Assembly (NCBI RefSeq): GCF_003434305.1
Contig: NZ_QKKX01000012.1
Location: forward strand, 1 to 34,468
DNA from: Micromonospora sp. MW-13
GTDB lineage: Bacteria; Actinomycetota; Actinomycetes; Mycobacteriales; Micromonosporaceae
Reading direction: 5' to 3'
Length of the DNA: 34,468 nt
The translations under genes were made by a program, and so were the position numbers. Positions 1 through 7,761 of this stretch are shown in pieces. The notes below the pieces were generated by a model. That model made no database searches, was not told the origin of the DNA, and worked only from the letters and a program-made list of their open reading frames with translations. How positions within the stretch are numbered: position 1 is the first letter of the stretch; every line of letters begins with the position of its first letter.

Positions 1-50
1 CCGGGCACAAACCTGACGCAAACCTCTTGATCACCGCCGCCGGACGTGGG

Positions 51-95
51 GGCACGGGGCGGGGCGGGGCTGCACGGGGCGGGGCGGGGCGGGGC
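51..95 (+). repeat. G-rich tandem GGGGC repeat
   Basis: Two blocks of the pentamer GGGGC, three copies at 56-70 and four at 76-95, are each preceded by GCAC. The second block is four runs of four G separated by single C, an ideal composition for a G-quadruplex on the plus strand. It lies just downstream of the stop codon of the minus-strand dedA-like gene, so the transcript of that gene would be C-rich here and the structure, if real, would form in DNA. No gene is supported in positions 1-108. Confidence 0.8.
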
Positions 96-108
96 GACGT
101 CTCCGGGT

Positions 109-960
109 TCAGTGCTCGGGCCCTGCTCGCCAGGACCCGCTGCGGTAGATGGTCCCCCGGTACTCACGCGCCCCACCGAACTCCGGCCCGGCAGACGGCG
201 ACGCCTCCGCGTCCGACGCGCGGACAGCGTCGACCGGGGAGAGCGGGGAGGGCGGGGAGGGCGGGGCGACAGGGGCGTCGACCGCCCGTCGGGCGGCGCG
301 GGCACGCCGTACCCGGGTGACCACGAACCAACCGAGCGCCGCCGCGCACACCACGATGACCACGTTCTGGAACGTGCCGACGTAGCCCTCGACGACGTGC
401 CAGTTCTCCCCCAGCAGATAGCCCGCCATCACGAAGATCGTGTTCCAGATCAGGCTGCCCAGGGTCGTGTACAGCAGGAAGGTCGGCACCGGCATCCGTT
501 CCACGCCGGCCGGAATCGAGATGAGGCTGCGGAACACCGGGATCATCCGGCCGAAGAACACCGCCTTGACGCCGTGCCGGAGGAACCACGCCTCCGTCCG
601 GTCGACATCGTCGAGCTTGACCAGCGGCAGTCGCGCGACGATGGCGCGCATCCGGTCCCGGCCCAGCATGGCGCCGATCGCGTACAGGGCGAGGGCACCG
701 ACCACGGAGCCGAGGGTGGTCCACCCGATCGCCCCGACCAGGCTCATCCGTCCCTGGCTGGCGACGAAACCGGCCAGCGGCAGGATCACCTCGCTGGGGA
801 TGGGCGGGAACAGGTTCTCGAGCGCGACTGCCAATCCGGCTCCGGGACCACCCAGCCGTTCGACCAGACCCGTGACGAACCCCACCGGTCCGTCGGAGCC
901 GGGCTCGGGACCGGCGGCGACCGTACGGGGGAAGGGCAGGAGCGGCTGCGTGCTGATCAT
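109..960 (-). CDS. DedA family (VTT/SNARE-associated) integral membrane protein
   Basis: A 283-residue polytopic membrane protein of the DedA family, thought to work as proton-coupled lipid scramblases/flippases (undecaprenyl phosphate or phospholipid) in the cytoplasmic membrane. Seen in the sequence: the N-terminal re-entrant signature with LENLFPPIPSEVILPLAG, the family core around FFGRMIPVFRSLISIPAG, hydrophobic segments near residues 70-100 and 160-205, and a basic, Pro/Ser-rich cytoplasmic tail of about 70 residues. The ATG at 960 has no obvious Shine-Dalgarno sequence, so translation may be leaderless or start slightly elsewhere. It stands alone, with 246 bp to the kinase gene upstream. 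The exact lipid substrate cannot be told from sequence. Confidence 0.88.
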   Translation of the reverse strand: MISTQPLLPFPRTVAAGPEPGSDGPVGFVTGLVERLGGPGAGLAVALENLFPPIPSEVILPLAGFVASQGRMSLVGAIGWTTLGSVVGALALYAIGAMLGRDRMRAIVARLPLVKLDDVDRTEAWFLRHGVKAVFFGRMIPVFRSLISIPAGVERMPVPTFLLYTTLGSLIWNTIFVMAGYLLGENWHVVEGYVGTFQNVVIVVCAAALGWFVVTRVRRARAARRAVDAPVAPPSPPSPLSPVDAVRASDAEASPSAGPEFGGAREYRGTIYRSGSWRAGPEH

Positions 961-1206
961 CCGACAAAGTTAATGACCGTCTTCGCCGACCGCCATGCCG
1001 TCACCCGCCGCGTCGCCGCCGCATTCGTCGGCGCAGCGGTGCGGCTCGGGTGCCGTGGGCGTCGATGCCGGCCAGAGCGGGCGGACGGAGGGACGCGGCT
1101 CCCGCCCAGGACGGATACGGTGGCCGGGTGTCCCCTTCGTCGCCCTGGCCGTGGTACGGGACGGTCGGGTGGCGGTGGGGACGCCGGCGCGCTGGGCTGA
1201 GGGCGG
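961..1206. other. Intergenic region upstream of dedA-like gene
   Basis: A 246-bp gap between two minus-strand genes. Plus-strand reading frames cross it, but they are Arg/Gly/Pro-rich, run into the 3' end of the kinase gene and lack family resemblance, so I call no gene. It should hold the promoter of the dedA-like gene. An AT-richer patch with TTAACT lies 11-16 bp before the start, but no convincing -35 box is visible. Confidence 0.5.
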
Positions 1207-2778
1207 TCAGTCGTCCTCGTCGCCGCGCACCTGACCGTACCCGGTGAGCAGGTCGCGGAGCCGGTTCACCACCGCCGCGCCGATCCGGTCCCGCTCGGCC
1301 GCCTCGATGACCCGTTCGCGCAGGTCCGCGAGCCGCTTGACCTGGTCCTTGGGCTTGCCGCGGTTCAGCTCCTCGGCCTTGTCACGCAGTTCGTTGGCGG
1401 TCTTCCGGTCGATCTCGCCGCGGGCCTGTGCCTCGTCGACCACGGCGATGAACTCGGCGGCCAACTCGCGCAGGCTGGCCGGCCGGTTCCGCGCCGTGGT
1501 CGAGGGCACCGGGATCGGCGCGGTGGTGGTCCGCCCGGCCGACGCCGCCGTCGGCCGGGGGGCGGCAGTGGTTGCGCCGGGCGCGGCGGCCGGCGGGGTC
1601 GCAGAGTCGTCGTCGAGGACGAGCAGTCCGACCAGCCCGACGAGCAGCGCCACTCCGGCCGCGAGGAGGACGCCGAGCAAACGGTTCCCGCGCCGCGACC
1701 GCCCGGGCGGGGCATCCGACGACGCGCCCGGCCACGACGCGGCCGAAGGCGACGCCGACGCGGAGAACGGCGAGGCGGCCGAAGGCGAGGCGGAGAACGG
1801 CGACGCGGCCGAAGGCGACGTGGACCGGGTCGCCCGGCCGGGGGTGAAACGGGTGGCGCGGTCGACCATGGTGGGCGGGTGCGGGGCGGCCCGCGGCACG
1901 ACGGGCAGGAGCGCGGTGGGTGGTTCCGCCGGCGGTGCCGCGCCGAGCCGGGCGGCCAACTCGGCGGTGGTGGGTCTGCGGGCCGGGTCGGCGTCCAGGC
2001 AGGCGAGGGTGAGCGCGGCGATGTCCGGGGGCAGCCCGGTGACCCGCGGCGGCGACACCGGCGGGCGCCGGGCGTGCACCTCGACGGCGTCCTCCCAGGT
2101 CTGCACGGGCAGCGGGGTGGCACCGGTGAGAGACTGGTAGAGCAGCGCGCCGAGGGCGTAGACGTCGCTGGCCGGGTTCGGCGGCCCGGGGCTCATCCGC
2201 TCGGGCGCGAAGTACGCGGGGGTGCCCATCACCAGCTCACCGGTCTGGCCGCCGGGCGATCCGGCGAGCGGGTGGCGCGGGCCGGCGAGCGCGGCGATGC
2301 CGAAGTCCAACACCTTGGCGCCGGTCTCGGTGAGCATGACGTTGCCGGGCTTGACGTCCTGGTGCACCACGCCGATGCGGTGCGCGGCGGCCAGGGCGGC
2401 GGCCACCTGCCCGGCCACCCGGACCGCCTCCGGCCAGGGCAGTGGGCCGGCGGTGAGCCGGTCGGCGAGGCTGTGCCCGTCGACGAGTTCCATCACCAGG
2501 TACGGCAGCACGGTGCCGGCGGCCAGGGCGGCCTCGCCGTAGTCGTACACCTGGGTGACGTGCGGGTGGGTGAGCCGGGCGGCGGCCCGGGCCTCGCGCT
2601 GGATGGTGGCGCGTAGCTGCGGGTCGGCTGCGGGCTGTCCCGCGAGCGCCTTGACCGCGACGGGACGGTGCAGCACCTCGTCGTCGGCGCGCCACACCTC
2701 GGACATCCCGCCGAGGCCGATGCGCTCGCGCAGGACGTACCGGTCGTGCAGCCGTAGGCCAGGGGTGAGCGGCGACAT
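1207..2778 (-). CDS. Membrane-anchored Ser/Thr protein kinase (Pkn/STPK family)
   Basis: A 523-residue eukaryotic-type Ser/Thr kinase. Kinase landmarks run in order: Gly-rich loop GLGGMSEVW (about residues 21-29), ATP-anchoring Lys43 in AVKAL, catalytic loop HQDVKPGNVM (HQD instead of HRD, catalytic Asp kept), metal-binding DFG and an APE-like APER. After the roughly 265-residue kinase domain comes a Ser/Ala/Pro-rich linker containing repeats, then one transmembrane helix (LLGVLLAAGVALLVGLVG), a Thr/Pro-rich stretch and a charged, probably helical extracellular C-terminal domain of about 90 residues with no recognised sensor. The ATG at 2778 is chosen because the kinase fold begins 10 residues later; a GTG at 2814 would add 12 residues. 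Substrates are unknown. Confidence 0.9.
   Translation of the reverse strand: MSPLTPGLRLHDRYVLRERIGLGGMSEVWRADDEVLHRPVAVKALAGQPAADPQLRATIQREARAAARLTHPHVTQVYDYGEAALAAGTVLPYLVMELVDGHSLADRLTAGPLPWPEAVRVAGQVAAALAAAHRIGVVHQDVKPGNVMLTETGAKVLDFGIAALAGPRHPLAGSPGGQTGELVMGTPAYFAPERMSPGPPNPASDVYALGALLYQSLTGATPLPVQTWEDAVEVHARRPPVSPPRVTGLPPDIAALTLACLDADPARRPTTAELAARLGAAPPAEPPTALLPVVPRAAPHPPTMVDRATRFTPGRATRSTSPSAASPFSASPSAASPFSASASPSAASWPGASSDAPPGRSRRGNRLLGVLLAAGVALLVGLVGLLVLDDDSATPPAAAPGATTAAPRPTAASAGRTTTAPIPVPSTTARNRPASLRELAAEFIAVVDEAQARGEIDRKTANELRDKAEELNRGKPKDQVKRLADLRERVIEAAERDRIGAAVVNRLRDLLTGYGQVRGDEDD
1739..1830 (-). repeat. In-gene tandem repeat encoding SPSAASPFSA units
   Basis: The 14-mer GCGGCCGAAGGCGA recurs at 1739, 1775 and 1805, inside an imperfect 30-36 bp repeat. 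It encodes about three Ser/Ala/Pro/Phe-rich units in the juxtamembrane linker of the kinase. Such units are likely disordered and could vary in number between strains. Confidence 0.75.
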
Positions 2779-2901
2779 GATGGTCCAGTCTGCCTGCCGG
2801 CCGGGGCCGGACACCAGCCGCGGTGCCCGGGCCCGCCGGGATGTCCGGATACTGGCGGTGCCCCGGATCGGCGGCCCCGGTGCGGGGCACGCCGGGGACG
2901 G

Positions 2902-3750
2902 TCAGGGTTTGCGGGCCACGGCCCCGTACAGGCTGACGTCGCCCGCCGAGGGCCGGGGCTGCGGCTCCGCGTCGGCGCGCCACTCGGCGGCGGAGACGAT
3001 GCCCGGCTCGACCACCTCCAGGCCGTCGAAGAACCGGGTGAAATCGGCCAGGTCGCGCAAGTAGATCGCGCCGTACTCGCCCCCGTTCCTCGTCGCCGCC
3101 CTGGCCTCCTCGGCAACCTGCGCCGGGAGGTGGTCGTAGGTGGCGTGCGAGGCGGCCAGGTGGCTGCCCGGGGGCAGGGCGTCCAGCAGCCGGCGGACCA
3201 GCGCGTACGGCTCGTCCGGGTCGGGCAGGAAGTGCAGGACCGCCACCAGCATCAGCGCCACCGGCTGCCCGAGGTCGATGGTGCGCCGCAGGTCGGGGTG
3301 GGTGAGGAGCTTCTCCGGGTCGCGCAGGTCGGCGTCGATGTAGGCGGTGGCGCCCTCGGGCGCGCTGGTCAGCAGGGCCCGCGCGTGGGCGAGGACGATG
3401 GGGTCGTTGTCGACGTACACCACCCGGGTGTGCGGGGCGACGGCCTGGGCGACCTCGTGGGTGTTGTCGGCGGTGGGGATTCCGGTGCCGATGTCGAGGA
3501 ACTGCCGCACGCCGGCCTCGCGGGCGAGGTAGCGCACCGCCCGCTGGAGGAAGCGGCGGTTCTCCAGGGCGGTGACGCGGATGGTCGGGAAGACCTCGGC
3601 CAGCGCGTCCCCGGAGTCGCGGTCGGCCTGGAAGTTGTCCTTGCCGCCCAGCCAGTAGTTGTAGCGGCGGGCGGGATGCGCCACCGAGGTGTCGATCCGG
3701 TCGCTGGGGTGGGCGGGGCCGGTCGGGGCACCGGGGGCATCGGTGGTCAA
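2902..3750 (-). CDS. SAM-dependent methyltransferase, SAV2177/DUF574 family
   Basis: A 282-residue member of the actinobacterial SAV2177 (DUF574) methyltransferase-like family. Visible landmarks: the N-terminal family signature RRYNYWLGGKDNF (about residues 28-40), SAM-binding motif I LDIGTGIPT (85-93), an acidic strand end VVYVDNDPIVL, and a conserved Asp in the following ADLRDPE. Physiological substrates of this family are mostly unknown; many genomes carry dozens of copies. I choose the TTG at 3750 because GGAGGAG sits immediately upstream and because the next upstream candidates add about 40 low-complexity residues absent from the family. It lies 106 bp after the XRE regulator on the same strand, a common neighbourhood for these genes. 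Confidence 0.85.
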   Translation of the reverse strand: MTTDAPGAPTGPAHPSDRIDTSVAHPARRYNYWLGGKDNFQADRDSGDALAEVFPTIRVTALENRRFLQRAVRYLAREAGVRQFLDIGTGIPTADNTHEVAQAVAPHTRVVYVDNDPIVLAHARALLTSAPEGATAYIDADLRDPEKLLTHPDLRRTIDLGQPVALMLVAVLHFLPDPDEPYALVRRLLDALPPGSHLAASHATYDHLPAQVAEEARAATRNGGEYGAIYLRDLADFTRFFDGLEVVEPGIVSAAEWRADAEPQPRPSAGDVSLYGAVARKP

Positions 3751-3753
3751 GGC

Positions 3754-3759
3754 TCCTCC
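3754..3759 (-). promoter_or_regulatory. Ribosome binding site supporting a TTG start
   Basis: On the minus strand GGAGGA precedes the TTG codon at 3750-3748 by 3 bases. The spacing is short but this is the best Shine-Dalgarno match in the region, so it decides the start of the methyltransferase gene. Confidence 0.55.
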
Positions 3760-3856
3760 ATGACTCTGTGCCGACCTCAACGCCGACGTCCGTCCACTGT
3801 CGCCGGTCCCGGCCATGGTAGAGGCTCCCCGGGCCGGCTCCGCGCCAGGGAACCCG

Positions 3857-4744
3857 TCACCGCGGGTAGAGCTCGTCACGCAGCCGGGCCAGCAGCTCCG
3901 GCGTCCGCTCCGGGGGCTCGGCCTCCACGCAGAGGCGTTCCATGGCCGCCGCGTAGTAGTCGAGGTCCTCGCGCTTGTCGAGGTAGATCGCGCTGGTGAG
4001 CTGCTCGATGTAGACGATGTCGGGCAGGTCCTGGTCGCCGAAGCGCAGGATGGTGAAGGCGCCGCCCGCCGCGGCGTGCCCGCCCGCCGCGAACGGGATG
4101 ATCTGCAACCGCACGTGCGGCGACCGGGTCGCCTCGATCAGGGCGGTGAACTGGCCGCGCATCACCTCGGGGCCACCGATCGGCCGGCGCAGCGCGGCCT
4201 CGTCGACCACCGCCCACAGCTGGGGCGGCTGCGGGCGGCGCAGCAACTCCTGGCGCTGCATGCGCAGGCCCACCCGCCGGTCGACCTCGTCCGCGTCGGC
4301 GCCCCGGTGGCCGAGCAGGACGACCGCCCGGGCGTACTCCGGGGTCTGGAGCAGGCCGGGCACGAACTGGACCTCGTAGCTGCGGATCAGCGCGGCGGCC
4401 GCCTCCAGGCCCAGGTAGGACTGGAACCAGGACGGCAACACGTCGCCGTAGCGGTGCCACCAGCCCGGGCTGTTGGCGTCCCGGGCGAGCTTGAGCAGGG
4501 CATCACGCTCCTCGGGGTCGGTGACCCCGTAGAGGCTGAGCAGGTCGGCGACGTCGCGCTCCTTGAAACCGACCCGGCCCAGTTCCATCCGGCTGATCTT
4601 CGATTCGGAAGCCCGGATCTCCCACCCGGCGCCCTCCCGGGTCACCCCGGCGGACTCGCGCAGCCGGCGCAGCTGCGCGCCGAGCAGCATGCGCAGCACG
4701 GTCGGGCCGGTGGCCGGGCCACCCTCCGTGGGAACCATCGTCAC
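3857..4744 (-). CDS. XRE-family helix-turn-helix regulator with DUF5753 domain
   Basis: A 295-residue regulator of the large actinomycete family that includes WhiJ-like and Scr1-like proteins. The N-terminal third is an XRE-type HTH (LGAQLRRLRESAGVTREGAGWEI... to KISRMELGR, about residues 20-57); the rest is a DUF5753 (Scr1 TA-like) domain with the typical YEVQFVPGLLQTPEYARAV segment and the C-terminal QLTSAIYLDKREDLDYY. These proteins usually pair with a small DUF397 protein that binds and modulates them, in development or antibiotic control. Here the partner gene is immediately upstream on the same strand. The GTG at 4744 is preferred over ATG at 4738 because GGAGG is 7 bases ahead of the GTG. 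Confidence 0.92.
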   Translation of the reverse strand: MTMVPTEGGPATGPTVLRMLLGAQLRRLRESAGVTREGAGWEIRASESKISRMELGRVGFKERDVADLLSLYGVTDPEERDALLKLARDANSPGWWHRYGDVLPSWFQSYLGLEAAAALIRSYEVQFVPGLLQTPEYARAVVLLGHRGADADEVDRRVGLRMQRQELLRRPQPPQLWAVVDEAALRRPIGGPEVMRGQFTALIEATRSPHVRLQIIPFAAGGHAAAGGAFTILRFGDQDLPDIVYIEQLTSAIYLDKREDLDYYAAAMERLCVEAEPPERTPELLARLRDELYPR

Positions 4745-4889
4745 GCGCCGACCTCCGCTTGCCCGCCTCCGTCAACCGGGCCCCACCCCGGCCGACGTGT
4801 AAGCATGCCATGGACCGACAGTGAGGTGAACCCGCCCGAGGGGGGGTTTTGGTCCCATCGACGGGACGGAACCGGCCGGTTACGCTGGG

Positions 4890-5129
4890 TCAGGCGATCA
4901 GGTCGTCGAAGTCCCCGTCCCGGGCGCCGAGCACGAAGGCGGCGATCTCGTCCACCGTGTAGATCAGCGCCGGGCCCTCCGGGTGGCGCGAGTTGCGCAG
5001 GGCGATCCCGGCGCCACCGGGGAGCTCGGCCAACTCGACACAGTTGCCGCTGGGGTTGCTCCTTCGACTCTTCTGCCACTTCAGCGGGGGGAGGTGCGCG
5101 GCGGGAACGCCGTTGTGGGGCTGCTGCAT
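4890..5129 (-). CDS. DUF397 small regulator, partner of XRE/DUF5753 protein
   Basis: A 79-residue DUF397 protein, the family of BldB and the small partners of WhiJ/Scr-type regulators. The signature is clear: W-x-KS-x-S near residue 18-23 (WQKSRRSNPSGNCVELA), then GIALRNSRHPEG and the C-terminal DEIAAFVLGARDGDFDDLI. DUF397 proteins are thought to bind the DUF5753 partner and change its DNA binding. The 145-bp gap to the XRE gene downstream suggests the two may be co-transcribed or separately read from the same strand. The Shine-Dalgarno region is weak (purine-rich, no GGAGG). Confidence 0.9.
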   Translation of the reverse strand: MQQPHNGVPAAHLPPLKWQKSRRSNPSGNCVELAELPGGAGIALRNSRHPEGPALIYTVDEIAAFVLGARDGDFDDLIA

Positions 5130-5214
5130 GGGGGCGTCTTTCTCTTCGAGCGCCTGCCTATGCCGCGGGGAGGAGCGGTGCTGGCGAGAGGGAACGGGTC
5201 ACGGACGATTTTGC

Positions 5215-5306
5215 TGCACGTGCATCTGCTATTGCATCTGCACCGGACAGCGAGCATGATAACGCACGTGCGGTGTACCCATTCGTTCACTTTGGGTGAC
5301 GCGAAT
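5215..5306. promoter_or_regulatory. Divergent promoter/operator region with palindromes
   Basis: The 266-bp gap between the divergent DUF397 and GGDEF genes (5130-5395) holds unusually AT-rich, symmetric sequence. GCACGTGC occurs twice as a perfect palindrome, at 5216-5223 (within TGCACGTGCA, 5215-5224) and 5264-5271. TGCATCTG is directly repeated at 5221 and 5233. An imperfect inverted repeat ATTCG...CGAAT spans 5281-5306. A weak plus-strand promoter can be drawn (TTGCAT at 5232-5237, 17 bp, CATGAT at 5255-5260). These are candidate operators for the adjacent XRE regulator; this is inference. Confidence 0.4.
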
Positions 5307-5395
5307 CGGGGCCGCACCAGGGAAAACGAGAGCGCGCAGAGGCGCCGGCCGGCACCGGACGGGGCCGGCGGGCGGACGGGGCGAGGGGAGAGTTC

Positions 5396-6046
5396 GTGCC
5401 GGATCCGTTGACCATCGCGTCCGGCATCTCGGCCGCCGGGGCCCTCGTGTCCGCGTGGCAGCTACGCCGCCGCGCCCTGCTGGCCGAGGCGGAGATCGAG
5501 CACCTCCAGGCGGAGCTGGCCGCCGAACGGCACGCCGCCAGCCACGATCCGCTCACCGGGCTGCCCAACCGCCGGGCCTTCTTCCGGCTGGCCGCCACGC
5601 TGCTCACCGACGCCGCCGGCCAGCCGCTGATCGCCGTCGTGCTCGACCTGGACAACTTCAAGCAGGTCAACGACCGCTACGGGCACGCCGCCGGGGACCG
5701 GGTGTTGATCAGCGTGGCAGAGCGGCTGGCCGCGTTCGCCGGGGACAACCTGGTGGCCCGGCTCGGCGGCGACGAGTTCGCCGGCCTGCTGACCAGTCCG
5801 ACGGTCGACCGGCGGTGGATCGAGCACTCCTCCCGCCGGCTCTGCGAGGCGCTCGCCGCGCCCATCCCGCTCAACGGTCTCAGCCTCCGGGTCACCGCCT
5901 CGGTGGGCCTCGCCCCGGTGACCGGCCCCGCCCAGCTCACCGAGGCGCTCGATCGCGCCGACGCGGCCATGTACCGGGCGAAGAGCGTCGGCGCGTCCCG
6001 CCCCACCCGCCAGCTCGTGGACAGCGCGTACCTCGCCGAGTGGTGA
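5396..6046 (+). CDS. GGDEF domain protein, probable diguanylate cyclase
   Basis: A 216-residue protein that should condense two GTP to c-di-GMP. A short weakly hydrophobic N-terminus (residues 5-20) and a helix/coiled-coil-like stretch (25-48) lead into the GGDEF domain with DPLTGLPNRRAFF (about 50-62), LDLDNFKQVND and an intact active-site GGDEF at 124-128. The product-inhibition I-site (RxxD five residues before GGDEF) is absent; AGDN stands there. No sensory domain is fused, so activity is probably set by dimerisation or partners. The GTG at 5396 follows GGGGAG with 6-base spacing. c-di-GMP governs development in Streptomyces through BldD; a similar role here is inference. Confidence 0.9.
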   Translation: MPDPLTIASGISAAGALVSAWQLRRRALLAEAEIEHLQAELAAERHAASHDPLTGLPNRRAFFRLAATLLTDAAGQPLIAVVLDLDNFKQVNDRYGHAAGDRVLISVAERLAAFAGDNLVARLGGDEFAGLLTSPTVDRRWIEHSSRRLCEALAAPIPLNGLSLRVTASVGLAPVTGPAQLTEALDRADAAMYRAKSVGASRPTRQLVDSAYLAEW

Positions 6047-6074
6047 GGGCCCCGGCGGGTACGGCAGCGCGGGG

Positions 6075-6566
6075 TCAGCGCCAGCCGTAGCCGGCGCGCA
6101 GCGCCTGGCCGACCCGGTCGAAGCGGGGCCGGTCCAGCACCGCGCCCTCGCGCCGGATGCTGTCCTCCCGCATGGTGAGCACCCGGTCGAGCCGCACCCA
6201 GCTCGGCCGGTTGTCCCGGTCCCAGGTGCCGGGGCCGAGGGAGAGCCAGTGCCGCTGGCCGTCCCGCTCGCCCTGGCTGGACAGCATCAGGCCGAACAGG
6301 GTGCGGCTGGACCGCCCGACGACCAGGACCGGCCGGTCCTTGCCCTGCCGGGGGTCGTCCTCGTAAGGGACCCAGGTCCAGACGACCTCGCCCGGGTCGG
6401 CCTGCCCGTCGGGCTCCGGGGCGTAGCTGAGCTCCCGGCGCTGCAACGCCGCGACCTGCCGGCGCCGCGCGACCTGGGCCGGAATCGGACCGGGGGTAGG
6501 CGCCGGGGCGGCCCCGCGGGTCACCCGCCCCAGCCGGGACGCCACACTCCTCAACAGACCTGCCAC
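6075..6566 (-). CDS. PemK/MazF-like protein (type II toxin family)
   Basis: A 163-residue protein whose C-terminal two thirds matches the PemK/MazF fold found in many actinomycetes: GEVVWTWVPYEDDPRQGKDRPVLVV, then SSQGERDG, and a W-x-D-RPSWVRLDRV strand pair near the C-terminus. The N-terminal 60 residues are basic and Pro/Ala-rich. Classical members cut mRNA and are neutralised by an adjacent antitoxin; no small antitoxin gene is next to this one, so it may be an orphan or may have another role. The GTG at 6566 is inferred because a longer reading frame would overlap the divergent DUF4291 gene; the purine-rich SD (GGGGGAGGGG) is about 14 bases upstream, rather far. Confidence 0.72.
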   Translation of the reverse strand: MAGLLRSVASRLGRVTRGAAPAPTPGPIPAQVARRRQVAALQRRELSYAPEPDGQADPGEVVWTWVPYEDDPRQGKDRPVLVVGRSSRTLFGLMLSSQGERDGQRHWLSLGPGTWDRDNRPSWVRLDRVLTMREDSIRREGAVLDRPRFDRVGQALRAGYGWR

Positions 6567-6627
6567 GACGGGCAGCCTAACCCCTCCCCCGACCGACCGG
6601 CGACCCGCGTCGGCGGGGCGGAAAGCG

Positions 6628-7266
6628 GTGGACGCGGACGGCCCGACCCGCGACGATGCCGTCGTGACCGTCCCGCCACGCCAGATCCGCGCCCGGTACA
6701 CCGCCGGCACGCTGACCGTGTACCAGGCGTACCCGCCGGAGATCGCCGGGCCGGCGGTGGCGGCGGGCCGATTCGTGCCCCCGTTCAAGCGGGACCGGAT
6801 GACCTGGATCAAGCCGTCGTTCCGCTGGATGATGTACCGCTGCGGCTGGGCCCGCAAGCCGGGCCAGGAGCGGGTGCTCGCCGTCGAGATCAGCCGCGCC
6901 GGGTTCGAGTGGGCCCTGGCGCACGCCTGCCTGAGCGGCTACGAGCCCGGCCTGCACGCCGACCGGGACGGCTGGGCACGGCGGCTGCGCACCAGCCCGG
7001 TCCGGGTGCAGTGGGATCCGGAGCGGACCGTGCGGGCGCAGCCGCTGCCCCACCGGTCGCTACAGGTGGGCCTGGCCGGCGAGGCCGCCCGGCGGTACGT
7101 CGACGAGTGGATCGTCGGGATCACCGACGTCACCGCGACGGCGCACGCGATCCGGGCGGCGCTGGACGCGGGCGACGACGCCTCGGCCGAGGCGCTGCTC
7201 CCCGCAGAGCGTCCCTACCCACTGCCGACCGGCGTGGGCGACGCGGTCGCCGCCCACGCCGACTGA
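6628..7266 (+). CDS. DUF4291 family protein
   Basis: A 212-residue member of DUF4291, a conserved family of unknown biochemical function. Diagnostic segments are RQIRARYTAGTLTVYQAY (about residues 18-35), FVPPFKRDRMTWIKPSF, WMMYRCGWARKPGQERVLA and the mid-protein VQWDPER / RSLQVGL motif. It is full length for the family. It diverges from the PemK-like gene with only 61 bp between starts, so the two share a promoter region. GTG 6628 is taken as the start; GTG 6664 is possible, since the conserved region begins at about residue 17. Confidence 0.85.
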   Translation: MDADGPTRDDAVVTVPPRQIRARYTAGTLTVYQAYPPEIAGPAVAAGRFVPPFKRDRMTWIKPSFRWMMYRCGWARKPGQERVLAVEISRAGFEWALAHACLSGYEPGLHADRDGWARRLRTSPVRVQWDPERTVRAQPLPHRSLQVGLAGEAARRYVDEWIVGITDVTATAHAIRAALDAGDDASAEALLPAERPYPLPTGVGDAVAAHAD

Positions 7267-7389
7267 CGGCCGGGCCACCGCCCACCGGCTGGCCTGCGAG
7301 TCCCGCGCACTCCGGCTGACGGCTGGCCCCGCCGTCCGGCGCCATGGGGGCGACCGGGCCACCTGCGGCGGCGAGCGGGAGGGGCGACG

Positions 7390-7746
7390 GTGACGGCCAG
7401 CCCCGACGACCTGCCGGTCATCGAGCGGCGCGCGGTACGGCTGGTGGTGCTCGACGCCGACCGGCGGCTGCGCCACGTGCAGGACGAGGTCGTCGTCGCG
7501 GTACGACTGGACGGCCCCGGCCCGGCCCCGAGGTCGACGGGACCGACCGAGCGGGAGGGCTGCTTCGGGTTCCGCGGGTGGCCGGTCGCCGACGTCGTCA
7601 GCAGCCGGGAGCGGTTCTATCCCGGCCGCGTACGCGATGCCGTGGCCTGGCTGGCCGGTGACGCGGGGCAGGGCCATTGCCTGGTCGTGGGTGCCCGGTC
7701 GGCGGGGAACCGTGGCCCGGGCGGAACTGTGGGCGGCGGTCGATGA
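7390..7746 (+). pseudogene. NUDIX hydrolase remnant with in-frame loss of the Nudix box
   Basis: The 118-residue reading frame starts well (GTG with GGGAGGGG upstream) and begins like actinobacterial NUDIX hydrolases: VIERRAVRLVVLDADRRL, the first beta strand. It then jumps directly to what is normally the strand after the Nudix box, VQDEVVVAVRLDGPGP, followed by the usual C-terminal segment with F-x-GWPVADVVSSRERFYPGR. The roughly 50-60 residues between, which hold the GX5EX7REUXEEXGU metal-binding box, are missing without loss of frame. The last 30 residues are Gly-rich and unlike the family. It cannot be a working NUDIX hydrolase; it is most simply a decaying gene. Confidence 0.65.
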
Positions 7747-7761
7747 TGTGCGGGGGCGGTG

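Noticed and set aside
995..1234. Possible small plus-strand gene between dedA-like and kinase genes
   Set aside because: Composition is that of random GC-rich sequence, it overlaps the kinase 3' end and has no ribosome binding site or family likeness.
4831..4850. Hairpin followed by TTTT resembling a rho-independent terminator
   Set aside because: The stem has a mismatch and the T-run is on the plus strand, where no gene precedes it; on the minus strand no T-run follows.
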